NCBI GenBank assembly: GCA_001464315.1
Contig: LNFK01000049.1
Coordinates: forward strand, 1-49,991
Length of the DNA: 49,991 bases
Origin: Sphingomonadales bacterium Ga0077559
GTDB taxonomy: Bacteria; Pseudomonadota; Alphaproteobacteria; Sphingomonadales; Sphingomonadaceae
Reading direction: 5' to 3'
In this document: piece after piece, positions 1-7,630 of the stretch
Position numbering within the stretch: the first letter of the stretch is position 1
Layout of the letters: each line of letters opens with the position of its first letter
The notes under the pieces: generated by a model
What the model was told of the DNA's origin: nothing
Databases searched by the model: none
What the model saw: only the letters and a program-made list of their open reading frames with translations
Position numbers and translations under genes: made by a program

Positions 1-7
1 AAATAAT

Positions 8-84
8 TGGTCGGGACGACAGGATTCGAACCTGCGACCCCCACACCCCCAGTGTGATGCGCTACCAGGCTGCGCTACGTCCCG
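8..84 (-). tRNA. tRNA-Pro (anticodon GGG)
   Basis: Read on the minus strand, this is a complete cloverleaf with a 7-bp acceptor stem (CGGGACG with CGTCCCG), discriminator A and an encoded CCA end (positions 8-10). The anticodon loop is CTGGGGG, giving anticodon GGG, which decodes CCC and CCU proline codons. The T loop TTCGAAT is canonical. Stems and loops were paired by eye. Confidence 0.95.
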
Positions 85-120
85 ACCGCCAGCGGGCGCA
101 CTGCGCCTGTTGGAAGCGCG

Positions 121-149
121 CCTATATTGCGGGGCTTTGGTAAAAGCAA
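121..149 (-). promoter_or_regulatory. Candidate sigma-70 type promoter of tRNA-Pro
   Basis: On the minus strand a TTGCTT -35 box (144-149) and a TATAGG -10 box (121-126) are separated by exactly 17 nt. The -10 lies about 37 nt upstream of the mature tRNA 5' end. Prediction from consensus matching only. Confidence 0.45.
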
Positions 150-266
150 GGGCGGTTTCGGCGCTTTGGCGTTGCGCCATAGGGGTACAGGTGATAATCG
201 CGCCCGATTGTTACACAGCACTGCCGCAATGGCGGTGTCCCAACCTTATTGTCGCGGGGATATTTC

Positions 267-593
267 ATGGATTCGCTTATGTTATTGGCTGCTGCCGGCG
301 GTGCAGGTAGTTCGGCTTTTTTTGTGCAGCTCTTCCCGCTGTTGCTGATCTTCGTAGTTTTCTACCTCTTCCTCATCCGTCCGCAGCAAAAGCGCGCGAA
401 GGAGCATGAGGCGAAAATCAACGCGGTTCAGAAAAATGACGAAGTCGTCACCGGCGGCGGCTTAATGGGCAAGGTGACCAAGGTTGCCGACGACCATGTC
501 GAGGTCGAAATTGCTCCCAATGTTCGGGTCCGGGCGGTCAAATCGACGCTCGTCAACGTAAGCCCACGCGGAACCAAAGCCGCCAATGATTGA
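267..593 (+). CDS. yajC: Preprotein translocase subunit YajC
   Basis: YajC is a small inner-membrane protein that associates with SecDF and the SecYEG translocon. The 108-aa product has one membrane segment at about residues 17-37, then the family hallmark [10 protein letters not shown] and a basic cytoplasmic domain ending in a [10 protein letters not shown]-type motif. The ATG at 267 has a GGGGA ribosome site just upstream, and a TTG 18 bases earlier is less likely. It is directly followed by secD and secF, the usual operon order. The call is firm. Confidence 0.95.
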   Translation: MDSLMLLAAAGGAGSSAFFVQLFPLLLIFVVFYLFLIRPQQKRAKEHEAKINAVQKNDEVVTGGGLMGKVTKVADDHVEVEIAPNVRVRAVKSTLVNVSPRGTKAAND

Positions 594-662
594 TTCACCG
601 GGGTTGAAGCGCGGGCGCGCCGACCCCAAATTCTGCCCCTAACGTTCGTTCGGAACCAAAAT

Positions 663-2261
663 ATGTTAGATTTTCCCCGTTGGCGTATCTGGATGCTCAA
701 CATCCTCGTGATTACGGGCGTGCTGCTTGCCGTTCCGAGCCTGTTGCCTGCGGACATACGGGCGCAAGTGGCGCAATTCCTGCCGACGCCGACGATAAAT
801 CTGGGCCTCGATCTTGCAGGCGGCAGTCACATATTGCTCGAAGCCGACACGTCACAATTGGCGGCAACGCGATTGGAGACATTGGAAGAAAGCGTGCGTT
901 CTGCCATGCGCCGCGCCGAGCCGCGGATCGCCATCGATAATGTGTCGCGCGCCAATGGGCAGTTGAGCTTTACTGTCACCGACAGCTCACAAATCGATGC
1001 AGCGCGCGAGGCGTTGCTGTCGGTGACGAGCAATACCACTGGGGGCCGCGACTGGAATATCGGCGTCAATGACGGCAACCGTATCATCCTGACCGCAGCC
1101 GGCTCGGGCGATGAAACCGCGCTCGATCAGGCAATGGACACCGCCAAGGACGTAATCGACCGGCGTATCAACGCCTTAGGTACGCTCGAACCGACAATCA
1201 TCCGTCAGGGCGACAATCGCATCGTGGTGCAGGTGCCTGGCCTTGATGATCCCGAAGCACTGAAAGCGCTGATCGGCAAAACCGCGAAGCTCGAATTCAA
1301 GCTGGTCGATGAACAGGCCGACCCCGATCAAACGGCGAAGGGCACCGCGCGCGTTGGCAGTCAGGTTTTACCTTATCCGACCAATCCAACCGGTCTTCCC
1401 AATATTGCGGTCCGCCGTCTGGGCGGCATTTCGGGCGATAAGCTGGTCAAGGCCGACCCGACATTCGACCAGCAAACCAACGAACCTGCGGTCACCATCC
1501 AGTTCGACGGCGACGGGGGCCAGAAATTCGCGCGTATGACGCAGCAGAATACTGGCAAGCTGTTTGCCATCATCCTCGATGGACAAGTCATTTCTGCGCC
1601 GCAAATACAGGAACCGATCTTCGGCGGTATTTCCCAGATTTCGGGCAGCTTCACCGTAGAAAGCGCGAACCAGTTGTCAATTGCTCTGCGGTCCGGCGCG
1701 CTGCCGGTCGATCTGAAAATTGTCGAGGAACGCTCTGTCGGTCCAGATCTGGGCAAGGATTCAATCGAACGCGGTGTACTCGCGGCGGTCATCGGAACCA
1801 CCGCCATTTTGGTGCTGATGTTCCTCGTCTATGGGCGCTTTGGCCTTTATGCCAATGCTGCGTTGGTCATCAACATCTTGATGATACTCGGCGTTATGGG
1901 CGTTGCGAACGCCACATTGACTTTGCCTGGCATTGCCGGGTTCGTGCTGACAATCGGCGCAGCGGTCGACGCCAACGTGCTGATTAACGAGCGCATCCGC
2001 GAAGAACTCAAACGAGGGCGACGCGTCGTGCAGGCCATCGAATTCGGTTATAAAGAAGCTAGCCGAGCGATTTTCGACGCCAACTCGACCAACGTAATCG
2101 CCGCCGTCTTGCTATTCATCTTCGGCTCTGGCCCGATCCGCGGTTTTGCGGTCGTTCTGATGATCGGCATCGTGACTTCGGTTTTCACCGCCGTGACACT
2201 GACCCGCATGTGGGTCGCCGGATGGGTTAAGCGCACCCGCCCGCAAGAACTGACGATTTGA
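663..2261 (+). CDS. secD: Protein translocase subunit SecD
   Basis: SecD forms the SecDF complex that uses proton-motive force to pull exported proteins through the SecYEG channel from the periplasmic side. The 532-aa product starts with a membrane helix (about 9-29) and the family motif LGLDLAGGSHILLEAD (about 47-62). A large periplasmic region follows, then five C-terminal membrane helices with a GAAVDANVLINERIREE segment, matching the SecD/SecF RND-like fold. It lies between yajC (69-nt gap) and secF (10-nt gap), so the three genes are probably cotranscribed. Confidence 0.97.
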   Translation: MLDFPRWRIWMLNILVITGVLLAVPSLLPADIRAQVAQFLPTPTINLGLDLAGGSHILLEADTSQLAATRLETLEESVRSAMRRAEPRIAIDNVSRANGQLSFTVTDSSQIDAAREALLSVTSNTTGGRDWNIGVNDGNRIILTAAGSGDETALDQAMDTAKDVIDRRINALGTLEPTIIRQGDNRIVVQVPGLDDPEALKALIGKTAKLEFKLVDEQADPDQTAKGTARVGSQVLPYPTNPTGLPNIAVRRLGGISGDKLVKADPTFDQQTNEPAVTIQFDGDGGQKFARMTQQNTGKLFAIILDGQVISAPQIQEPIFGGISQISGSFTVESANQLSIALRSGALPVDLKIVEERSVGPDLGKDSIERGVLAAVIGTTAILVLMFLVYGRFGLYANAALVINILMILGVMGVANATLTLPGIAGFVLTIGAAVDANVLINERIREELKRGRRVVQAIEFGYKEASRAIFDANSTNVIAAVLLFIFGSGPIRGFAVVLMIGIVTSVFTAVTLTRMWVAGWVKRTRPQELTI

Positions 2262-2271
2262 GGAAAAGCCC

Positions 2272-3258
2272 ATGAAACTGCTCAAGCTTGTTCCCGACGA
2301 TACCAATATCGATTTCCTTAAATGGCGTGTGCCAGCGTTCGCGCTCAGCATCTTGCTGATGATCGCATCGATCGGCGCGGTCGCAACCCAAGGCCTGAAT
2401 TTTGGCGTCGATTTCATCGGTGGCCAGATGATCCGCGCGACTTTCACGCAGACCGCCGAAGCTCCGGTAACGGAACTGCGCGGCAAAGTTGCGGGTCTTG
2501 GCTATGGCGAACCGACGATCCAGCGGTTCGGCGCTGAAAACCAGATTTCGATCCGCATGAAACTGCCGGACGGCGCGGACAAGAATCCCGAGATTGCCAA
2601 TGCCATGGCGAGCAAGATTACCGACAAGTTGAAGACGGATTATCCTGGCGTCCGCATTGACGGCGTGGATTCTGTCTCGGGCAAAGTGTCGGAGGAGTTG
2701 TTCAGCAAGGGTATGCTGGCGCTACTCGCCGCAATGGCTGGCGTGTCGCTCTATATCTGGATCCGGTTCGAATGGCAGTTCGGGGTAGGGGCGATCTGGT
2801 CGCTGGTCCATGACGTAACGCTGACGTTTGGGCTCTTTGCAATTACCGGCCTCGAGTTCGACCTGAACATCATCGCGGCATTGCTGACGATTATCGGTTA
2901 TTCGCTAAACGATACGGTCGTGATCTATGACCGCATACGTGAGAATCTGATGAAGTTCCGCAAGATGGAAATGTCGTCGCTGCTCAACTTGTCGGTGAAT
3001 GAAACGTTGGCGCGTACGGTGATGACCAGTGTGTCGATTTCGATGCCTTTGCTGGTGTTGGTGTTCTTCGGACCCGATGTCATTTTCGGCTTCAGCCTAG
3101 CAATGGCATTCGGGATCGTGATCGGGACATATTCTTCGATTTATCAGGCCGCACCTATCCTCATCTGGCTTAAAGTTGGTTCCCACAGTTTCGTGCCGAC
3201 CGAGGGTAGCGAACCGAAAGCCGAACGCATGGGTGAAAGCTTCGGCGCGCAGCCTTGA
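2272..3258 (+). CDS. secF: Protein translocase subunit SecF
   Basis: SecF is the second membrane subunit of the SecDF export complex. The 328-aa product shows the family motif GLNFGVDFIGGQMI near the N-terminus and a C-terminal block of membrane helices containing GYSLNDTVVIYDRIREN, the SecF counterpart of the SecD helix-4 motif. Length is typical. It starts 10 nt after secD and closes the yajC-secD-secF operon. A palindromic repeat at 3276-3345 follows the stop codon and may help end transcription. Confidence 0.97.
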   Translation: MKLLKLVPDDTNIDFLKWRVPAFALSILLMIASIGAVATQGLNFGVDFIGGQMIRATFTQTAEAPVTELRGKVAGLGYGEPTIQRFGAENQISIRMKLPDGADKNPEIANAMASKITDKLKTDYPGVRIDGVDSVSGKVSEELFSKGMLALLAAMAGVSLYIWIRFEWQFGVGAIWSLVHDVTLTFGLFAITGLEFDLNIIAALLTIIGYSLNDTVVIYDRIRENLMKFRKMEMSSLLNLSVNETLARTVMTSVSISMPLLVLVFFGPDVIFGFSLAMAFGIVIGTYSSIYQAAPILIWLKVGSHSFVPTEGSEPKAERMGESFGAQP

Positions 3259-3275
3259 AGCCACAAAATCCCGCA

Positions 3276-3345
3276 TCGTCATCCTGAACTTGTTTCAGGA
3301 CAACGAGCGGCGGTGCTTTATCCTAAAACGAGTTCAGGATGACGA
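3276..3345. repeat. Dispersed palindromic repeat, family A copy 1
   Basis: Two 25-nt arms (3276-3300 and 3321-3345) are inverted copies with two mismatches around a 20-nt spacer. Each arm is also palindromic: the left arm reads TCCTGAA-CTTGT-TTCAGGA. It sits at the convergent junction of secF and a glycosyltransferase gene, and its right arm supplies the last codons and stop of the latter. Related copies are at 7522-7610 and 16629-16700. It may act as a bidirectional terminator, but there is no clean T-tract. Confidence 0.85.
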
Positions 3346-4509
3346 AATGGTATTGTTCGTTACAGCTCGAAAGAAAGCCGCCAATTGATGCGCGTTTTCG
3401 TCCCAGGAAAAGGCGCTGACACTGGCCGCAGCTGCCTCACGTGAAGGCGGATTGGCGAGGATGTCCTTAATCGCGGCGGCGATGGCATTTGTTGCGCGTT
3501 CGACAATTCGGCCAGCTTCAGGTGTTTTGACGAGTTCGCGGATACCGCCGACATCGCTCGCGACAATCGGTGTCCCGCACGCCAGCGCCTCGACCCAGGC
3601 GTTGGCGAGGCCTTCGCTTGACGACACCAGCGCCATGACATCCGCGGCGGCGAACAAGGCGGGTAAATCATCATGCGGAACGCTGCCCATGAAGCGGACG
3701 CGGTTTGCGACGCCCAGCCGCTCGGCCAGTGCCCGGAGATCGCCTTCGCTTTCGCCTTGGCCTGCCAGCATAAGGGTCGCGTCGGGCAAGTCAGGCATGG
3801 CGGCGATCAGCAAATCCTGACCTTTGCGCGGGATCAATGCGCCAACACTCAAGATCAGCGGTCCTGATATCCCCAATTTGTCCTTTTCCGTTGCGCGGTC
3901 GAATGGGATGAAGCGGGACTTGTCCAAGCCTGTGTAGTGGACAGTAATTTTATCCGCATCCATCCCAAGTGCCACCATATCAGCTTTGAGCGCGCCCGAC
4001 ACCGCCAGCAGGCCAGCTGCCTTATCCGCAGCCTCAACGATTTGCTCTGCGCAACCCGGCTGCTTGCCCCAATGATGAATATCGGCTCCTCGCGCCTTGA
4101 TTGTGAACGGAATGCCGAGCGCCACGGACAGCTTCATTGCGGCGGGGCCATCGGGGTAGAAGAACTCGGCATCGATCAGGTCGAAACCGATTTCGGCATG
4201 CAGCTTTTTCGCCAGCGGCAACACGGCCCGTGCAATCATGTCGGGGTTTATTCTCCCACCGATTTTCGGGATGGCGGTAAAGCGTGGGCGATAGACATCG
4301 AGTTCGCCCCATTGCTCGTTGTGCAGGTCGCCGAGGCGCGCCTGATCGCCAAACATGCTCAGCGGCCAAGGTGCGATGCCGATTGGGTTGATGACCGTAA
4401 CCGCAAAATCGCGCACCGAGGTCAGGGCGGAAGTCTGGCGCTCGACGAATATCCCGAAATTGGGCCGTGAAGTTGCCGGGAACAGCGTCGAGAGGGTGAG
4501 TATGCGCAA
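3334..4509 (-). CDS. Glycosyltransferase family 4 protein
   Basis: A predicted GT4 retaining glycosyltransferase of 391 aa with the two-Rossmann GT-B fold. The N-terminus MRILTLSTLFPATSRPNFG has the donor/acceptor loop typical of family members. The C-terminal half has ILSVGALIPRKGQDLLIAA and the nucleotide-sugar site SEGLANAWVEALACGTPIV with its E-x7-E pattern. Acceptor and donor cannot be told from sequence; a role in surface polysaccharide or exopolysaccharide assembly is inference. It starts 9 nt after the XRE regulator stop, so the two are probably cotranscribed. The last codons and stop lie inside a palindromic repeat. Confidence 0.88.
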   Translation of the reverse strand: MRILTLSTLFPATSRPNFGIFVERQTSALTSVRDFAVTVINPIGIAPWPLSMFGDQARLGDLHNEQWGELDVYRPRFTAIPKIGGRINPDMIARAVLPLAKKLHAEIGFDLIDAEFFYPDGPAAMKLSVALGIPFTIKARGADIHHWGKQPGCAEQIVEAADKAAGLLAVSGALKADMVALGMDADKITVHYTGLDKSRFIPFDRATEKDKLGISGPLILSVGALIPRKGQDLLIAAMPDLPDATLMLAGQGESEGDLRALAERLGVANRVRFMGSVPHDDLPALFAAADVMALVSSSEGLANAWVEALACGTPIVASDVGGIRELVKTPEAGRIVERATNAIAAAIKDILANPPSREAAAASVSAFSWDENAHQLAAFFRAVTNNTISSS

Positions 4510-4518
4510 TCTATGGGC

Positions 4519-5082
4519 CTACAGCGCTCGAACCAGTCGCACAGCTTTGGCGATCCATGCAGGATCGGTAACGACTTGCTGACGCGGGCCGGATTCGAGC
4601 GGTAATATGTGCAGCTTGCCAGCATCTCGGCCCAATAAACGTCCGAAAATGAACCTCCCGCCAGGACGCGGTACCAGAACGTCAAGATTGAGCGCGGTCG
4701 CAAACGCCTCGGGCGGCAATTGCTCCATCCAAAGCTCGTCACCACGTCGATATTCGCCGGTCCCCGCCGCAATCCGCATACCGATCATGTGTCCGCCAAT
4801 GTTGGGCACCATGATCCGTTCCTCTTTGGTTGGCGCGTGAGTGCCATCGTCATGCAGCACGGCGGCGACCGGAAGATATTGCTGGTCGGGCAGGGCAACA
4901 AGATCGCTCGAATCCACACCCAATGCCCCTGCGATGCGGTTGATCCAGTTCAACGACAACACGCGCGTCCCGGTTTCGAGTCTCCCAATGGTTTGCGCCG
5001 TTGTCGCGGGTTTGCAGCGTTCTGCAACATCGGCCAGCGTCAGACCTTTTGCCTTGCGTACGTCGCGGATACGGCTTTGCAT
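4519..5082 (-). CDS. XRE-family regulator with degenerate S24-like C-terminal domain
   Basis: This 187-aa protein begins with a Cro/C1-type helix-turn-helix (about residues 1-62: RIRDVRKAKGLTLADVAERC and the recognition region TTAQTIGRLETG). The C-terminal part (about 95-180) resembles the LexA/S24 repressor fold, with YRRGDELWMEQL and FIFGRLLGRD. The usual GDSM catalytic serine motif is replaced by AAGTGE, so self-cleavage looks unlikely. The ATG has a GGAGG site upstream. It precedes the glycosyltransferase gene by 9 nt and is divergent from the DUF6456 relic; the shared spacer holds an inverted repeat that could be its operator (inference). Confidence 0.8.
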   Translation of the reverse strand: MQSRIRDVRKAKGLTLADVAERCKPATTAQTIGRLETGTRVLSLNWINRIAGALGVDSSDLVALPDQQYLPVAAVLHDDGTHAPTKEERIMVPNIGGHMIGMRIAAGTGEYRRGDELWMEQLPPEAFATALNLDVLVPRPGGRFIFGRLLGRDAGKLHILPLESGPRQQVVTDPAWIAKAVRLVRAL

Positions 5083-5143
5083 TAACGTCCTCCGATTACC
5101 AGATAGGTTTTTTATTTCCTACAATTATCACCGCATGGCAATA

Positions 5144-5159
5144 GTGATTCGGATATCAC
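5144..5159. promoter_or_regulatory. Inverted repeat in XRE/DUF6456 divergent spacer
   Basis: GTGAT (5144-5148) and ATCAC (5155-5159) form a 5-6-5 inverted repeat between the XRE regulator start and the ribosome site of the DUF6456 reading frame. This is where an autoregulatory operator would lie. It does not fit a CRP site, because GTGA and TCAC are 8 nt apart instead of 6. Such a short repeat could occur by chance. Confidence 0.25.
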
Positions 5160-5279
5160 GGAGAACCACTTACGCCCCGCAAAGCCGCGACCGCAGAAAA
5201 ACATATCGACCCTAGGCCACTTGCCGGGCGTCCGGTTCACGAACCGCGGGCCGGGCGAAAGACCAACCGTACGGTCACC

Positions 5280-5561
5280 GTGAATTTGGCAGAATCGCCT
5301 TTGTCGTGGTTACATTCGCGCGGGCATTTGAACGACCGGCAGCTGCTCGCCGGCGAAAAGCTTCGCAGCGATTATGAAGCTGCGGCCATCGGATCGAATG
5401 TAACCATCCGCTGGGACAATATTCCGCTCAGCCGGCGAAAGCGTGGAGCACCACCCGGGTTGAAACAGACCGAACGCATGATTTCTGCGAAAGCGCGCTT
5501 TGATGGCGCGCTTAAGGCGCTCGGCCCGGACCTAGCAGATATCGAGTGGCGCGTGATCTGA
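5280..5561 (+). CDS. DUF6456-type protein fragment, interrupted reading frame
   Basis: The 93-aa frame matches what I recall of the alphaproteobacterial DUF6456 family (TVNLAESPLSWLHSRGHL, then ADIEWRVI). Function is unknown. The GTG at 5280 is probably not the native start: the frame is open upstream to 5148 and encodes family-like residues (RTVTVNLAESPL), with GGAGA at 5160-5164 before an ACG at 5172 where relatives would have ATG (PRKAATAE follows). The frame ends at TGA 5559-5561, where relatives have cysteine, and the same frame continues to 5663. Either a decaying gene, a product truncated at both ends, or sequencing errors. Confidence 0.6.
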   Translation: MNLAESPLSWLHSRGHLNDRQLLAGEKLRSDYEAAAIGSNVTIRWDNIPLSRRKRGAPPGLKQTERMISAKARFDGALKALGPDLADIEWRVI

Positions 5562-5663
5562 GTGGGCGAAAGCATGCCAGTTGCCGGGCGCGAAATGGCC
5601 TGGCCGGTGCGGTCGGGAAAACTGGTTCTGCGGCTTGCGCTCGACCGCTTGGCGGAGTTTTAA
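5562..5663 (+). pseudogene. In-frame C-terminal continuation of the DUF6456 gene after the TGA
   Basis: The 33 codons directly after the internal TGA, in the same frame, read like the conserved C-terminus of the family (VGESMPVAGREMAWPVRSGK, then LVLRLALDRLAEF) and end at TAA 5661-5663. No start signal is needed if the TGA is a recent substitution of a cysteine codon. The preserved frame argues for a single-base nonsense change and against an old frameshift. The convergent uup gene ends 11 nt downstream. Confidence 0.65.
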
Positions 5664-5674
5664 CGGTTGCCGGG

Positions 5675-7474
5675 TTAGGATGCCATCTCTTCGACGCGCA
5701 TGGCAAGGTCAAGCCACCGCTCCTCTGCTGCGTCTTTTTCAGTGCGTAGGGCGTCGCACTTGGCAGTTAATTCGGCAAAACGCTCGGGCTTGCGCGTGTA
5801 AAGCGCCGGGTCGGCCATCTCGGTTTCCGCTGCTGCAATCTCGATATCAATTTCCTCGATACGCTTCGGCAATAAGTCGTAATCGCGTTGGTCCTTGTAG
5901 GACAATTTTGCCGACCGCGGTGTTGGATTCACGGTACCCGTTTTGGTAGTCACCTTGTCTGCTTTACTGCGGGTTTCAGGCTGCTCGCGGCGGTCGCGTT
6001 TTTCCTCCCAGTCGGCATAGCCACCGGCGATGATATCGACTTTACCAGTCCCAGCCAGACCGAGTGTCAGAGTGACCGTTCGGTCAAGAAAGTCGCGGTC
6101 GTGACTGACGATCAACACGGTGCCGTCATAATCGGCGATGACTTCCTGGAGTAGGTCGAGTGTTTCAAGGTCGAGATCGTTGGTCGGCTCGTCAAGCACC
6201 AGCAAATTGGCCTCGCGGGCGAATTCGCGCGCAAGCAATATCCGCGACTGCTCGCCGCCCGACAGAGTTCCAATACGCGCTTCGATCAGTTCGGGGTCGA
6301 ACAGGAACTCTTTCAAGTAGCCCTGCACATGCTTGCGCACGCCGCGCACATCGATCCAGTCGCTGCCATCCGCGAGCACATCGCGGACACGCTTTTCAGG
6401 CGTCAGCAGTTTGCGTTGCTGGTCGATCACAATGCCAGTCAACGTGGGCGACAGCGTAATTTTACCGGTGTCGGGCGCGGTTTCGCCGGTCAGCAATTTG
6501 ATCAGCGTGGTTTTGCCCGTCCCATTCGCGCCGACGATCCCGATGCGGTCGCCGCGCTGGATACGTAGCGTGAAATCGTCGATTATCTTCCGATCGCCAA
6601 AGCTTTTGCCTACACCTTCGGCGCTGATAACTGTCTTGGTCTTGCTGTCATCACTCGACGCGCCAAGCTTCGCCACACCCTGCGGCCCCATCATCGCCGC
6701 CCGCGCCGCACGCATTTCCCACAATTTCGCCAACCGCCCCTGGTTGCGCTTGCGCCGCGCGGTCACACCGCGTTCGAGCCAGTGTGCTTCGATCTTGAGC
6801 TTGGCATCGAGCCGGCTTGCGTTGCGCGCATCCTCGGCAAATACCTGTTCGGTCCATGCATCATAGCCACCAAAACCGATCTCGTTACGGCGGAGCAAGC
6901 CGCGGTCTAGCCAGAAGGTCTGCCTGGTCAGGCGCGTCAGAAAAGTCCGGTCATGGCTGATGACCATGAACGCGCCGCGATAGCGTGTCAGCCACTCCTC
7001 AAGCCATTCGATAGCGGCCAGGTCGAGATGGTTGGTCGGCTCGTCAAGCAGCAGCAAATCGGGCTCGCTGGCAAGCGCGCGGCAAATCGCGGCGCGGCGT
7101 TTCTCACCGCCGCTCGCGGTTTTGGCTTCGCGGTCGAGGTCGATGCCCAACTGATCGGCAATCGCGCGCACCGCATATTCGGGCGGTCCTTTTTCGCCGT
7201 GAACAGCAAAATCGACCAACCGGTCGAACGATCCGACATCGGGATCTTGGTCGAGCATCACGATATTGGTGCCGGGTACAACAACGCGTTTGCCTTTGTC
7301 GGCCTCGACCGTTCCCGCCACCAGCTTCATCAGCGTCGTCTTGCCCGCGCCATTCCGACCGATGAGCGCGAGCCGGTCTCGTGCGCCGATGAACAGGTCG
7401 ATATCCTCAAACAGCCACCCACCGCCTTGTTGCAGGCTAAGTTTTTCAAAGGCAAAGATGGGAGGTTGCGACAT
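5675..7474 (-). CDS. uup: ABC-F family ATPase Uup
   Basis: A soluble ABC-F protein of 599 aa with two nucleotide-binding domains and no membrane helices. Domain 1 has GRNGAGKTTLMK, TASGGEKRR and LLLLDEPTNHLD; domain 2 has GANGTGKTTLIK, LSGGEQSR and LLVLDEPTNDLD. The C-terminal coiled coil (KLSYKDQRDYDLLPKRIEEI onward) is typical of Uup. Family members act on ribosomes or DNA (precise excision phenotype, translation factor activity). The start at 7474 (MSQPPIFAFEKL) is preferred over the longer frame, whose extra residues are translated from a palindromic repeat. Confidence 0.9.
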   Translation of the reverse strand: MSQPPIFAFEKLSLQQGGGWLFEDIDLFIGARDRLALIGRNGAGKTTLMKLVAGTVEADKGKRVVVPGTNIVMLDQDPDVGSFDRLVDFAVHGEKGPPEYAVRAIADQLGIDLDREAKTASGGEKRRAAICRALASEPDLLLLDEPTNHLDLAAIEWLEEWLTRYRGAFMVISHDRTFLTRLTRQTFWLDRGLLRRNEIGFGGYDAWTEQVFAEDARNASRLDAKLKIEAHWLERGVTARRKRNQGRLAKLWEMRAARAAMMGPQGVAKLGASSDDSKTKTVISAEGVGKSFGDRKIIDDFTLRIQRGDRIGIVGANGTGKTTLIKLLTGETAPDTGKITLSPTLTGIVIDQQRKLLTPEKRVRDVLADGSDWIDVRGVRKHVQGYLKEFLFDPELIEARIGTLSGGEQSRILLAREFAREANLLVLDEPTNDLDLETLDLLQEVIADYDGTVLIVSHDRDFLDRTVTLTLGLAGTGKVDIIAGGYADWEEKRDRREQPETRSKADKVTTKTGTVNPTPRSAKLSYKDQRDYDLLPKRIEEIDIEIAAAETEMADPALYTRKPERFAELTAKCDALRTEKDAAEERWLDLAMRVEEMAS

Positions 7475-7521
7475 AACCGGGCGGATAGGGGGCTGGGCGA
7501 TACAAATCAACCTTAGCCACC

Positions 7522-7610
7522 CGTCACCCTGAACTTGTTTCACGGTCCATCTTTCCTCATAGACTGGCGCATAAAGGCGAAATGGACCCTGAAACAAGTG
7601 CAGGGTGACG
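7522..7610. repeat. Dispersed palindromic repeat, family A copy 2
   Basis: Two 29-nt inverted arms (7522-7550 and 7582-7610) differ at two positions around a 31-nt spacer. The core CTGAACTTGTTTCA is shared with the copies at 3276 and 16629. Unlike those, it sits in the divergent spacer between uup and the D-amino-acid aminotransferase gene, so it lies in the promoter or leader region. Both neighbouring genes have spurious upstream reading-frame extensions through it. Confidence 0.85.
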
Positions 7611-7630
7611 ACATTGAGGAACTGACACGA

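Noticed and set aside
5144-5159. CRP/FNR-type binding site
   Set aside because: GTGA and TCAC are spaced by 8 nt, not the 6 nt of CRP, and the half-sites do not match FNR (TTGAT-N4-ATCAA). Kept only as a generic inverted repeat.
5559-5561. TGA as a selenocysteine codon
   Set aside because: It occurs where relatives have Cys, but no SECIS-like stem-loop is evident just downstream, this protein family is not known for selenocysteine, and the same gene also lacks a normal start codon. Decay or error is simpler.
7475-7630. Reading-frame extensions of uup and the aminotransferase
   Set aside because: Both pass through the family A repeat and give peptides such as KQVQGD that come from the palindrome.
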